From positions 127,208,822 through 127,272,821 of the forward strand of contig OX578147.1 in the NCBI GenBank assembly GCA_951213105.1: 64,000 bases of DNA, given 5' to 3'. Below are positions 33,350 to 45,514 of this stretch, one piece after another. The DNA comes from Amaurobius ferox (Eukaryota; Arthropoda; Arachnida; Araneae; Amaurobiidae). A program made the position numbers and the translations under genes. The notes under the pieces were generated by a model. It did not search any database and was not told where the DNA came from. It worked only from the letters and a program-made list of their open reading frames with translations. Positions within the stretch are counted from its first letter, which is position 1. Each line of letters begins with the position of its first letter.

Positions 33350-36300
33350 AACGTCTAACAACTTGGAATTATGCTTGCACTGCAGCAACCATCATTGGAA
33401 TAAAGTCTGTGGAATAGGAGCCTGGAAAAATATACACTCAGACTTCCAAAAATATTATTTAAAAATAATTTTATTTTGAAATATTTAATTTATTTATTTT
33501 ATTTCAATAGCTTTCAGACAATAAATTATGTGGTAAACATTAAATGTTTTACATCAAATGCTTACCAATTAAAAACTATTGATATGAAAAGTTGACATGC
33601 TAATAAAATATGGATTAACACAGAAACCTATTTGGGTGGAGCCCAAGCTATGTTTGTCTGAAATTAAATATGGATAGAAATCAATGCTTTTGAATTCATA
33701 ATACTACATTAGGAGACTCCAATTATCAATTCCTCTATTTATATAATCGCACAATTTTTTCTGATTTCAGCAAGTTTTACATTGCCAATGTAGAAATTTT
33801 TTTAAGAATTTTTATATTTTGTGGCAACGTTCATGACAGTCACTGTATACATACAGTCACCCATGTAGAATAGACCAGTGAATTGAAAAAAGTCGAAGAT
33901 CCCACAAAAGTGGCTAATTATGACTTAGAGGTGGGTGGCTCAGAGAGAACCTAGAATAGCGAACAGAGGTTTATTGTGCTGTCCCCAAAAGTTGAACCAG
34001 TTCCTAAGAGAAGACACCAGTTAGCCGAGCAAAGATTGGCAGGCACTTGACAGGAATATCCTGCAACTCCCAAGGCTGGATCACATGTCGACCCAAGTGC
34101 TCGAACCTATGTGCAGAAAATGCCTCACACTTAAAGTATGTGTGTGGCAGTTTTTTCTCTATACTTACAACCTCTACAGATCTAGCCTTTAGTGACACCC
34201 ATAATACTTAAATGTCTTTTAAGGGTGCAGCATGCAGTAAGGAACCCAACAACCCTTGTAATGCTAGTTAAAGTGACTAATTAATACATTTGATATTTAT
34301 GAAGGAGTTTAAGTCAAACTGTATGTTAAAAAGACTGTAAGTTAACTGAAAAAAATTGACGGTGACTGATGGGCCCGAAATGGTTTTGTTTGAATAGCAT
34401 TCAGTAAAATAAAACTCCAGCAAAGTTCAATAAATTTATTCGATTTTTCAGACTCATTTGTTTTGGTCACAGGCTTTCAAAACACTGCAAGTTGCTCGCC
34501 AACTGTTTGTAGCTAGCTAGCATAGTTTTTAACCAGGTTTCATCTGGATGCTCAAACCGCAGACTTTACATCAAAATATCAAATTATTTAACTAACTTGC
34601 ATGGCGGTATATAAATTAAACTTATGCAATATATCTGACATGATTTTAGATTTAAGTTAATCTATAAACTTGCCTGGCTGCCCATAAATATGTACTTGAA
34701 TATGTATATTTCCATCTGTTCTATTCAAACCTCATTTATCATTAAACATTTTTAGAATTCCCAAGTTCATTTAACATCCTAATGTCTTTTAAAACCAAAT
34801 AAAAATATCTCGTGTTTGTGCACCAATATTTCATTAAGAAGTAAATAAACAGATTAAGCAGCAGCAATCGTAATGTTTTAAATATTACAGCTTTTCCACC
34901 CATTGGAAAAACCAAAATAAAATACTAAAATAGTGAAATTGAAACCACTATACTTTTAAAACTGAGATCTCAATTCAAAAGTGTGATTTGAAATTTCCGA
35001 AAGAAAAGTCTTCAATTGTATCTCAAATGATATTAGTAAGAAGCTTTATGCACCACATTGTGTTTTTTCTTATTGATAGTGGAAAAGTGGATGAAAATAA
35101 CACATCTGAAGATGGATGAATGGGATACTGAATGAAAAATTTGATTTCTAATTTGGATCATTGATATGTTTGTTGGAGTAATGCTGCCATTTAGGTATTT
35201 GAAAAATATGAAATCTACATTTATAGTGTAATTTCAAAATCAAAGTCACCAAATTTATACTAAAATATAAATTTTTTAACATTTTATGAATCTAGGAGCA
35301 TAAACAGTATTTACTTGATCCATCATATTCAACCACATTGTGATTTAATGTTGTATATTTTTGTGTGTAAAAATGCAAAAGTTATATTATTTTATACGTA
35401 TTTTAAGTTTTATATGTAAGTTTTATCATTGTAATTCTTGCAGTAAAATTCACAGTGTAATTTTTATCACATTGAATACCATATTTAGAACTCAGATTTA
35501 ATTCTCTGCATTTACAATTTATGAAGCCGCATTTCCATCTCTATTTTTTACAAATTTACAATCTAGCTTCGTGTTATATGATATAAGAATGTATTTTTTC
35601 TTTTTCTCAATTTTAAAAAAAATGTTGTATATTTTTATTATAGTATTATATTAACATCACACTTTTACACAAATAAAATGCCGAAATGTCACTCTTTTTG
35701 TTTTAATTTGGTATTGTAAAAACTACTCATAATGTTATATAACAAAAGTGCAGTACTTAAGCTCAGGCTATAGTTTATACAAAAAAAAAATGCTTCAAGT
35801 ATTTTTTTACAGTTGAAATAGGTATAAAAAAAGGAGCTGGTTTTGTATTTTTCTTTCTTCTGACAATGACAGCTAATTTGCTTTTTTCCCCCCTGATGAA
35901 GGAGATATACTTTACTGCCCAAACTGGTTGATACCATTATTTTTATTTAACAAAGTATTTTTCATGTGTAGTTATCGTTTAATGTTAAACTGTCAATATT
36001 TATTTGTTTCTTCATTATTAATGCTTTTCAAAATCATATCCTGTTGAGTTGTTTTGTTATCCCTAGTTTGCCATGTGTTTGAAACTTTTAAATCCCTCTT
36101 TATCATCACAATAAATGAAACTGCATGCTTGTGAGAATGAAACATTCAATACTTCCTTTAAAAGGCAGGAATATGATAATTGGCCAAAATACAGCATCTT
36201 CTCTTTGCAACTACTGAAGAAAAACTAACCGAGGCAGTTCAAAGTTTCTGTTAAAATGGTTGGAAATTACTTTATTCTGATAAAAGAATCCAGTTTTGCT

Positions 36301-37515
36301 TCCCAAACTAGTTGAAACTATTACTTTATTTTCTGTTTCTTTAAGCAAAGAATTTTTGGGGGGTAGTTATAGTTTATATTTTAATTTTTTAAATCTTTTT
36401 ATTTATTCCTTATTAAAGGCTTTTAGATTACTGTTAATATTTTGTGATATGTTTTTGAAACTTTTGAATCTCTTTTACCAAACCTCTTTGAACAGTGAAT
36501 CTTGAATTGTTGCCCGTGGCAACATAAAATTTATTTAGTGTGTTATTTCATTTTGTAATGCATTTACATTTTTTGCAATGTATTTTGAACTTTGTATTTA
36601 ATAATTTATGTTGAAATTTGCAACGCTATGCAACATTGAAATAGTTTTAGAAGCATTTATTTGGCTATTGCATTGTGCATGCTGGTATGATTTGGGAATT
36701 TCTAACTGTTTAAACTCGTGAACATTAGAGTGCACTTTGTAGTGCAACAAAGCTTTGAACTCTAATATTATTTGTAAATACATGAGACTTTAGTTTTATA
36801 TTTAATAAGAAAATATATTAGTACTACGAAATTTGGGATGGAAATATATATATATACAGGGATATTGTTTTCTATTTTATATATTTATATAATTTCATTA
36901 TGATGATATACAACATGATATTGTGAATATGAAATTTTCTAAAATGTTATGCAAAAAGAAGTGGTTATCCAAAAATTATTGTATAGTTTGAGAAACATGC
37001 TAGGTTATTTTTTTTTTTTACCCTAGTCCATGTCTGGTTTCTTAGTTTGCCTCAAAGAAATATAAAATTGTAAATTCAGTCTAACCTTGGTATATGCAGT
37101 AATTCAAAAATTATGCAAAAAATAGCAGTTTTGATAGTTTGAGAAGCTGTGTGTGTGTGTGAAAATATACAACAATTTATTTTATTAATTGGACAAAGCA
37201 TTTCTGTTTCTTTCAAATTTATTTATAAGCTTCTCTTTCCTTAAATATAATATATGTATTAGCAATAATGCTGATTTTTTATGTTACCAGATTAAAAAGA
37301 AACCTTAATATCTCTATAAAGACACACCCACAATCCTTTGTAAAGGTTTCATTTGCTTTCAAATCCATAAAATCTCTTTAATTTTTTTAACATAGCACAT
37401 AATTTTCATTTTATAACAGGGTGGTCTGATCGGAAAAGTTTAGCAATTTCTGAAATGCATTTTTCTATATTTTACTACCAAGGGCTGGAATGAAATGCAA
37501 AGGTGATCAGCAGTG

Positions 37516-37517
<2 letters not shown>
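33350..37517. other. Intergenic DNA, no gene recognised
   Basis: AT-rich sequence. It contains dispersed repeat copy B at 33925-34105 (listed separately), AATAAA-like motifs and no exon with supporting splice sites plus family signature. Parts may belong to a long ClC-a 3' UTR. Small open frames are not convincing. Confidence 0.5.
33925..34105. repeat. Dispersed repeat, copy B (paired with 6385-6560)
   Basis: Shares AGGTGGGTGGCTC, AACAGAGGTTTATTGTGCTG, CCTAAGAGAAGACACCAGT and GGCAGGCACTTGACAGGAAT with copy A. The minus-strand frame at 34004-34198 reads through it and has no known product. Confidence 0.65.

Positions 37518-37589
<72 letters not shown>
37518..37589. repeat. (TA)36 microsatellite
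   Basis: 72 bp of perfect TA repeats. The overlapping open frame (tyrosine/isoleucine run) is a translation of the repeat. Confidence 0.98.
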
Positions 37590-37591
<2 letters not shown>

Positions 37592-37599
37592 ATCAGTAT

Positions 37600-38215
37600 G
37601 ATTTTTTTTTTGGAGGGGGGGGGAGGCTCAAATACTAAACTTTATAATTGCTCTATTAAATTTTTTTTTAATTATAACTAAATATGGTACTTTTTTATTA
37701 TTAGGGGCTACTATTATCATGTGTTATTGTATCAAAGTGTATGTAGTACAAAGTCAATTAATCATTATCATCCGTAAATTAATAGTTATTATTCTGTATT
37801 TCAATCCATATAAAATTTTTCAAATAATTAAGAGTGTAACTATATGTGTAAGCTAATAGTTGTCTGAAAATTCATACAGCTGCCATGCATCAATATTAAT
37901 GTGTAATAATTATAATTAATGCTAATGTAACCATTCATTAGTAGCTAATTGATTGAAAATTCTAATAGTTAATATATAATAGTAACTCTACCTACTAATC
38001 AGTTAGTTTTGACTACATAATATCTATACGAAACTAAGTCATATATAAAAGGAATTCTAAAAACAAACAATTTTTCATACAAAATTTGGATGACATTTTA
38101 GATCAAATTTCATATCACTACTGAAAATTGAATATTTTCATCAGGGGGAGGGCTGTGTTTATATTTTTTTGAGGAGGGGGCTTAGCTCCCTGTGCTGCAT
38201 GAATAGAATGACAAG
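37600..38215. repeat. Dispersed repeat copy, relative of the 41182-41826 element
   Basis: Shares with 41182-41826 the order TTAATCATTA, CATATAGCT/CATACAGCT, CATCAATATTAAT, AATTATAATT, ACTTATCAGTT-like, ATTTCATRTCACTA and a G-rich GGGCTKAGY end near 38150-38200. Both copies carry G runs next to GGCT-type ends. Confidence 0.6.
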
Positions 38216-39198
38216 AATACAAGTACAATTAAATATGCTTTAACTTTTCAGTATTAAAAATTCAAAGTATTTGATCCTGTATTGCATTGTACTATCCTGA
38301 TATGCCAATGTCATGAATGATTTATTCCAGCCTCACATTCCTTTTGTATCTAAAGCAAAGTTGTATTTTGTGATACTTTTTCAGCAATACTGTGATCCAA
38401 CATTTGTTGTAAAGTTTCTGTAAACACATCTATTTTTGAACATTCCAAATAAAAGTTGTATGAAACTGTTGATTTATTTCAATCGATATTGACATATTTA
38501 ATGACATTTTAAACTTCTTAAAAATTCTAATGAGATGGATGCAAATCTGTAAAAAATGTCTCCCTTCTCATTGTTTTTTCTTTCAAAATACATCAAATAG
38601 TTTTTGAAAAGCCACTGGTTTATTGCAAAGTACCATTAACACAGCAGAACTGATGTGATCTTTGGTGATAGTAGTGACATACACAGTAATCAAAATATCA
38701 TGCACATTAAATTTTAAAATCATTTGATGTACTAAGAAATTTAAATAGATTTTTTTAAATGGCACACAATTATCTTTAAAAATGCACCCGAAATATAGTC
38801 TGCTTTTTTAATATGTCAGACGATCATTACAAACTTCTCTTTTATCAAATTTCCTGTTTGATCAAATCCTAACTCATGTAATTACCACAATTACACAAAT
38901 TTTCAACAAATTACCTTTATTAATGAAATTTGTATTTATAATTTGTAAATATCTAATTTGACACAAAAACAAAGCGAATTACGGAAAATTACTCCGAGGT
39001 ATATTGGGACTTATTCTTGTACCAAATTTTACAGCTGTACGTTGTTTATTATTTAAAATAAACTATTAGGTTAATAATCAACGACAACATTACTTCTTTG
39101 TTCCGAAAGTGTAAAGTAACTGCACAGCGGGCTCAATGCTATAGCTTAGGGCGGCAGGGGTTGAACATGGGTCTACTGTGTGCGATAATGTTATTTCT

Positions 39199-39451
39199 TT
39201 TTTTTTTTCAACCCAGACCGTCTGACCTACCTGAAGGTGTAAGGTATCTGTTTGGATGGATCGGAACAATGAGAACGGCATCCATGGGGGCCACACCATC
39301 CTTCCCTTGCTACCAATCTCTCAAGACTTTCAGACCCACAAATTTAGATGCGTGTACTCCGTGTGAACACAGGAATAGTTTGGGCAGATCTGAGAATCGA
39401 ACTTGGGTCTTTCGAGTGCAGTGCCTCAAGCACTGGGCTATCCTGCCCTAC
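39199..39451 (-). mobile_element. tRNA-derived SINE, copy 2 (minus strand) with 13-bp target duplication
   Basis: Read on the minus strand: head with ATAGCCCAGTGCTT, B-box region AGTTCGATTCT, body TGTTCACACGGAGT, 3' end GGTCAGACGGTCTGGGTTG then an A-rich tail. Flanks TAATGTTATTTCT (39186-39198) and TAATGTTACTTCT (39452-39464) differ at one position. Open frames here are by-products. Confidence 0.88.
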
Positions 39452-39464
39452 TAATGTTACTTCT

Positions 39465-40940
39465 ATAACCGAATTTTGCTGCTTTCCTGTTCTTAGTTCA
39501 AAATTTTTGTTAAAATGTAAAAATTCTTGAAAAATTGAAATAAATCCGTGCTCATGACCAATAACTTCATATCGAGGTATATTGGTTTGGGATATGTGCA
39601 AATTTCTTTCCTGTTCTTAGTGCACAGAGAGTTTACTGCATGTCAAAATTTAGCAGAGTGTGTATCAAGATGATGCTCCACATGAAGTCTTCACACGAAG
39701 TCAGTCACTGAACAGAATATTCAATAATAAGCATGCACAATTATTTCAAGTTGCTTTTATTATGAAATATTGGTACACATTGCCGGAGATTTCTGCTGTA
39801 GAGTTCCTGCTGTGGTGTAAATTACACGAGTTCTACATACTTATGCCACAGCATAAGTTTGTAGAACTCCGATAATTATCCCACAATGCTTATGCCACAA
39901 TGTGGCACAAGCAGATATCACCATGTCGTTTAGCTGTCAAATTTTTACAGCAGACCATCGTTTTGCAGCTCATTCCATAACCAGCACATCTGAAACAAAG
40001 AAAAAATCCATACTATTAAGAGCCAAGAAAGTATGGTATGTCTGGCTGTCTGTATATTAGGCCTTCTCCTCCCAGAGTAACCATAGAAAAGCATAAGTGT
40101 CTGGAGCAGTAAAATTTAAGAAATATCATTATCCAATTAATAATTCAGAACGTTAATCTATTAAAATTCATATGGGCCTCTTTGATGACCCATCTATGTT
40201 TCTAATTACAGGAACCCTAGGAGAGACTTTAAGCACTCCAATAACTTTGTACAGAAAGGTCCATGCATGTACATGTGAGGTTTATATATAGAAAAGTGAC
40301 CATGCCCAATTGAATAAAAGAGATTGCAACGTCTCTAGTGGAGAATTTTAAAGGTTAGGCTAATGATATCTGCAATAAAGCGAAATAGACGAAACAAACC
40401 AATTACAGAGTTGTAGAGGATTGTATAATGAGTAGGAATCGACATTAGGAACTCAAGAAATGCGTATATAGAAAGCAATAAATACTTTGCTATATGACGT
40501 ATGGCTGTAGACTCCGCACGTCTCAATATCAATATGGCCCCTACAAAGGTACTGCGGCCGAGATTCAGTTGCTCTAAACGTATTTGCAAGTGTTTTTTCC
40601 CGGCCTGGGTAATAAGTTTATATAAGCAAGTGTTTCCTACAGAGTGGGGAATTGGTTACTGTAAGCCTCTGATGCGAGCGCTCCTTCCCCTGCGATCTAT
40701 GCATTGACATTGTCAAGAGCATAGACATATATAGTATATATCTTTTATGTCTATAAACAAGGGTAGTGCTGGTTGTGATGCTGCCTGTCAAAAAGTTGTA
40801 TCACCAGGGGCTATAACATTGCGACACTTGCAATGCTTTTCAAAGTACGCAGTCATATTCATTCTCAAGCTCAAATGTCCATTGTTGCTGATGGAGGATA
40901 TTTTAAACAGGCTGTACACTAGATTCCTGTGCATCTAAGT
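39465..40940. other. Intergenic DNA with short hairpins, no gene recognised
   Basis: 39790-39905 contains several interleaved inverted segments around TTCTACA/TGTAGAA and TGCCACA/TGTGGCA. 40540-40740 is GC-richer and ends in an inverted ATAGACATATATA / TATGTCTAT pair. No splice-supported exon is seen. Confidence 0.45.
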
Positions 40941-40944
40941 ATCG

Positions 40945-41043
40945 ATTATTGTATCATTCCTGAATAGGACAACAGTTGCTTATTGCATCATTCCTGAATA
41001 GGACAGCAATTGCTTATTGTATTATTCCTGAATAGGACAGTAA
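40945..41043. repeat. Three tandem copies of a ~34-bp unit
   Basis: The unit TATTGYATCATTCCTGAATA followed by GGACARCARTTGC is repeated three times with small changes. Confidence 0.9.
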
Positions 41044-41181
41044 TTTACCTATAACCCTATTGTGTCAAATAAATGCCTTCGACCTAGAACGTCCAACCTA
41101 CCCGAAGATGTCAGGTATCTGTTCGAATGACCTGAAAGTGCCACCTAATGTAGAGCGGAACCAGTGGGCATGATAATCACA

Positions 41182-41826
41182 CAGGGCCATAGCCAGAGAC
41201 AAAATTCAAGGGGGCTCAACAATCTTGAAGAAAAGGCTCACCAAAAGCACAGTTAATCATTAGCATTTATTAGCAATAATAGTTACTGTTATATATTTCA
41301 ATTGATATAAATTAACAAATAATTGCATAGTATTTATATGTGCAAGCAAATGGTTGATTAGGAAAATCCATATAGCTACTACACATCAATATTAATATAT
41401 AAAAATTATAATTGATTTCAATATAAGCATTAACTAGTAACAAAGTTGTTAATGAATCAAAGAAAATTTTTGAAAGTTAATACAAGCTGACGTTTAATAT
41501 TAACTCTTAACTACTTATCAGTTGATTTTAACGATAATTTATCACAGTGATAATAAAAATATATAGTATAAATAATAAAAATGTATCCAAATACTATTGT
41601 CTTAATTTTTTTAATTTTTAAATTAAATATGTAAATAAATTGATCATCAGTATAACCACAAATTCTGTTAAATTAAAAAAAAAAATCTCAATGAAATTTT
41701 TATGCAAATTTTGGATAACATGTTGAATGAAATTTCATGTCACTAATAAAAATTTAGAGGGCTGAGTATACTTCTTAGGTGGGGGGGGGGAGTAGCCCCC
41801 TCTGCCCCTGCCTGGTTACGGCCCTG
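41182..41826. mobile_element. hAT-like non-autonomous element (645 bp)
   Basis: Ends CAGGGCCATAGCCAG and CTGGTTACGGCCCTG are inverted with two mismatches. Candidate 8-bp flanks TAATCACA and CATCCACA agree at 5 of 8. The interior is AT-rich with a G run near 41778. A related copy is at 37600-38215. A 5' SINE-tail-like fragment (GTCCAACCTACCCGAAGATG) precedes it at 41090-41150. Confidence 0.7.
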
Positions 41827-42429
41827 CATCCACAAGAAGGTACAATCCCCACACACGTCCGAGTGCAATCCCCACCCCAAATAAATGCCTTCTGTAATAG
41901 TTTTAGGGTTGGTTCCTACTCATTAGACAATGCTCTATAACCTTTAATTTACTTCTTTTTGTTTATCTCGCTTTGTCGCCAAGTGCATTACTCTTAACTT
42001 TTTTAATTCTCTGGTAGGGGCTCTGCTATTCCTTTAATTCCATCGGGCAAGGTCACTTTCCTATAGATAGCGCCTGCGAATAGCGATTAAGTTTGCTGCT
42101 CGGTGCGGGGTTTTAAATTTCCTGCTATAAGATCTAACGTGTACACTCGTGGTCGTGAACCTTTGCTTATAAAGTTATTGGGATAAATAAAAACTTTTGT
42201 ATATGCAGTGTTTTTCTCAGTTCGCGCTCCCGAAAATCTTGGTTGGTGTCACTATTTCTATAGAAAACACTTAAAACATTAAACAACTAAATCGCTCTTA
42301 AAATCATCCATTGTATTCCTTTTTGCAAAGAAACCAAACGCTGTCTACAGTTTCAGCCATCGAGATTTGACAAAGCTGTTCTTGCCCCGAAGTTGAAAGC
42401 AATGTGACTTTCAGGACTTTTTAGCCGGG

Positions 42430-42603
42430 ATGGCAAATGAAAATTTAAGAAGGGTGGGGGACAAGTTTTCTATTTACTCTATATAAATATATCTAAATGC
42501 TGTGTTACATAAGTAGAAACTAGGTTAACATAAAATGTCTCCTGGGAGGGGTGAATACTCATCCCCCCCCCCCCCTCCGGAGGTATGCCTGAAAGAAACA
42601 CTG
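42430..42603. repeat. Partial copy of the 47854-48243 MITE family
   Basis: CAAGTTTTCTATTT, AGAAACTAGGTTAACATAAA, ATGTCTCC, a C run, and GTATGCCTGAAAGAAACACTGG match the 47.85-48.24 kb element. The other terminus is not clear. Confidence 0.7.
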
Positions 42604-42676
42604 GTTGAAAGCGAATTACAGTAGCAAACGAACCTGAGTTCATTTCTGAAGAAATTTGAAACCGACTGCCTGATAG

Positions 42677-42847
42677 CACTAGCGGATCCAAGGAAAGGGG
42701 GGGGGGGAGGTGCAGGTGTAAAATGAATTAGTCTGCACTAGATAAAATGACTTTTTTTCCTATGTTGTACCTATATACGCACATTGTCTATTTATGTAAC
42801 TAAAAAAATCCCCCTCCTTCGCGAACCAAATTCTGGATCTGCTACTG
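42677..42847. mobile_element. hAT-like MITE (171 bp)
   Basis: Ends CACTAGCGGATCCAAGGA and TTCTGGATCTGCTACTG are inverted relatives of the widespread CAGTGGCGGATCCAG end. Flanks CCTGATAG and TCTGGTGG agree at 5 of 8, all differences being transitions. It carries a G run. Confidence 0.65.
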
Positions 42848-42939
42848 TCTGGTGGGTTCGAATTTGCTAATCTCCACCAGGACCGTTTTTGATTAGGTAA
42901 AGTAGGCCAATGCTAGGGCTCTTTATCCGCACCGTTTTG

Positions 42940-43116
42940 CATGTGTTAAGTTTTATTGAGGGGGGCGGGAAATAGAATCGGGGTCGCGGCGACAGAAAAA
43001 TTAACTGTGGTAGTGGACGGAGTGCCGATGACGTCATGCACTGCGAAGATCGAATGAAGAAGAAAACAAGTAGCACGTTAATCAAGTTGTTTACGTTATA
43101 GATTACTTCTCATTAG
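42940..43116 (+). promoter_or_regulatory. CpG-rich segment with CRE-like palindrome and splice donor (possible promoter/5' exon)
   Basis: GC- and CpG-rich against an AT-rich background. It contains TGACGTCA (43028-43035) and is followed by CATTAG|GTAAGTAAAT at 43116, a strong donor on the + strand. It could be a promoter plus noncoding first exon for a gene to the right, but no matching downstream exon was recognised. It may equally be transposon sequence. Confidence 0.25.
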
Positions 43117-43816
43117 GTAAGTAAATATCAACTTTACGCCACTAATTTCTCAAATATAAGTGCCATTACTTGTTTATTAATAGATGATATGCTCAATATC
43201 TGTATTTTATTTCGTAACGTGTTATATTTAGCATTAGCAGTAGTGTATTACAACTCAGTTCGACCATATTCAGTGCTGCACTGTATTAGAATTCGAAATC
43301 TGAACATTTATTTTGCAGTTTTTGAAATACTGATTTATAATATATTATTGTATGTATAAAAATACGATACATTTGAGGAGGACGTGCAGGAAATCGTCGC
43401 GACCGTAGCTAGTAACTCAATGTTCTCTTTTTATGTCTTCTTTTATCACTCTCGATGTAAACCCTGTCATCTTATGAAAAGAATCTTTCCTCTCATCTTT
43501 TCCTTTTCGCTCGAAGTTTAAAGGGGACATTTTTTTCCTCCTGGGCACTTCACTAAACCTCCAGTCCTTGAGACCTCTTTTTATCTGTAAAAGTTTTATA
43601 CCTGGGGGAGGGGGGGGGGGTTAGAACTTACTTTTGCCTTGGGGACCTGGTACAGTAACGGTCTCTAGATTCACCAAATTATGGCACATTTCAAGTTTTC
43701 TTGCTACCACTTCAGATATAACAGCAATTGCATGCTGACTAGCGTTGCAAAGATCGGAAAATGTTCGGTTTATTAGTGGATAATAAACTGGGTTTTTCGG
43801 GGAGGGAAGTTTGACG

Positions 43817-43998
43817 GTTCCTAGATAGTGGGAATTTTGATAGTTTCTAGATAGTGGGAATTTTGATAGTTTCTAGATAGTGGGAATTTTGATAGTTTCT
43901 AGATAGTGGGAATTTTGATAGTTTCTAGATAGTGGGAATTTTGATAGTTCCTAGATAGTGGGAATTTTAACAGTTCCTAGATAGTGGGAACTTTTAGT
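43817..43998. repeat. 26-bp minisatellite, 7 copies
   Basis: The unit GTTTCTAGATAGTGGGAATT followed by TTGATA is repeated seven times in a row. The outer copies carry GTTCC instead of GTTTC. Confidence 0.97.
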
Positions 43999-44051
43999 CA
44001 TTGCATTGCGCAAGAAATGTGTATATGATTTATAAATAAAACTAATTCTTA

Positions 44052-44261
44052 CATAGGCGGCGCCACGGGGGGGGATGCTCCAGCACCCCATTACAAATTG
44101 CGCAAACACTCCTTTTTACTTAATAGTTGCCCCTTATTCCAACAATTTTCAATCTCTCGCTCTTTTTTTAAGTCGTAATTTTATTATTTTTTTTGCGGAT
44201 TTATATATCTGAGATCAGCCCCCCCCCCCCCTCCAATTGCGAAAATCTGGCGCCGCCTATG
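44052..44261. mobile_element. MITE (210 bp) with 7/8 target duplication
   Basis: Ends CATAGGCGGCGCCA and TGGCGCCGCCTATG are perfectly inverted over 14 bp. Flanks AATTCTTA and AATACTTA differ at one position. G and C runs lie near both ends, as in other hAT-like MITEs here. Confidence 0.85.
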
Positions 44262-44293
44262 AATACTTATTTTTTTGCACTCGGAATTGTAAA

Positions 44294-45133
44294 TACAGTA
44301 GAACCTCGATTAGCCGACGTAATTGGGACCGAACCTACATCGGATAATTGAAATTTCCGGATAGAGAATTTTTCAATAATCGTCTAGTTTAATATGTAAC
44401 ATCGTCATCGAACTGCTATTATGACTATTTAAACTGCTAAATAAATATCTAAATTCAAATTACAGTACAGTAAAGTAGTACATGAAAATTTATTTTGAAA
44501 CAAAAAACTTACAATGATTTAAATGGAAGCTTCATCTGGCGCAAATTGGTCATCCTTTGTCGTGCAGCTCTGTCACGAAGTTTTTTTAAAAGCATTAGTT
44601 CAGAGGAATCACACTATTCTTGTTGTTCCAACCAAGCAAGACCTTTTGAAAAACACTCAAAAGCATCATTGTTACTAATCTTTACTTGGGAATCATTCTC
44701 ACCTTCATCATCATCTTCTTCGTCTTCTTTTGGGGAATGTCGGACTCTGCGATAATTTCCTCATCATTAAGCAACTGGAAGCCTGCATCTTCCATGTCAC
44801 AAATCAACCAATCTGTGATTTCTTTGATCCCACAGTTTTCAAAACCTGGCATCATGCTAAAAATGTTTGAAAATTCAGTAACACCATCTTTCGCAATGTC
44901 TGTAACATTTTCATCTGCGCCAGTTGAAAAATTCGGCAAAAGTTTTCTCCAACTTCGTCTTACTGTCAATTGCGGCATACACTCCCATGCTTCACTGATC
45001 ATATAAATGCAGTCTTTAATGTTGACAGAACAGGGACAAAGGAAGGACAGGGAAAAAAAAAAGTCAGGAAACCGACGTCGGTTAACTGAGCTTTCCGGTT
45101 AAACGAGGGTCGGATAATTGAGGTTCTACTGTA
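44294..45133 (-). mobile_element. Tigger/jerky-type element (about 840 bp), internally deleted
   Basis: Ends TA-CAGTAGAACCTCGATTA and GAGGTTCTACTG-TA with TA duplication. Subterminal CGACGTCGGTTAA / TTAGCCGACG motifs are inverted as well. Only the transposase C-terminus remains on the minus strand. Confidence 0.9.
44515..45005 (-). pseudogene. Jerky/Tigger transposase C-terminal remnant with frameshift
   Basis: The minus strand reads SEAWECMPQLTVRRSWRKLL, then an acidic region, then, after a frameshift near 44690-44720, AFECFSKGLAWLEQQ and LRDRAARQRM. The AWxxVxxxTIxxxWRKLxP block and the closing ...LRDxAARxR block are typical of jerky-like DDE_1 transposases. The HTH and catalytic parts are absent. 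The plus-strand frames here are shadows. Confidence 0.85.
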
Positions 45134-45514
45134 GCTGAAGCATGAAAAATGTAGTAAGTAGCTTAGGATTTTGTTGTTACAAATTTTTGCAATAAACTAT
45201 TTGAAAAATCTGTATTGTTGGTCCAAATGATTACAATTATAATATGTTCCCCTTCATTTTAAAAGGTGTGAAAATAATCTTTCGATTGATAAAGTTTGAC
45301 AATGTACCCCCCCCCCCCTCGGTGGGTGGGGGTAGGAAGCTTATGTCGTTACGAACACAAAAATTGTATTGTGACTATTTTTCACTGCAGTGATTGAAAC
45401 TGTTGAGTTATAAATAATCCCTTTTATGCATAATTACACAGTGCATCAAAGAATTTTTAAGACTGGGTCTGTAAAATCAAATTGAAACAAGAAATTATGA
45501 TTTGTTTTGGTTTT

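Noticed and set aside
37490..37681. Tyr/Ile-repeat open frame
   Set aside because: It is simply the translation of the (TA)36 microsatellite.
40945..41043. Possible CRISPR-like array of short repeats
   Set aside because: Three adjacent copies with no unique spacers in a eukaryotic genome. It is an ordinary tandem repeat.
44686..45006. 106-codon plus-strand frame
   Set aside because: Antisense shadow of the Tigger/jerky transposase fragment, which has recognisable motifs on the minus strand.
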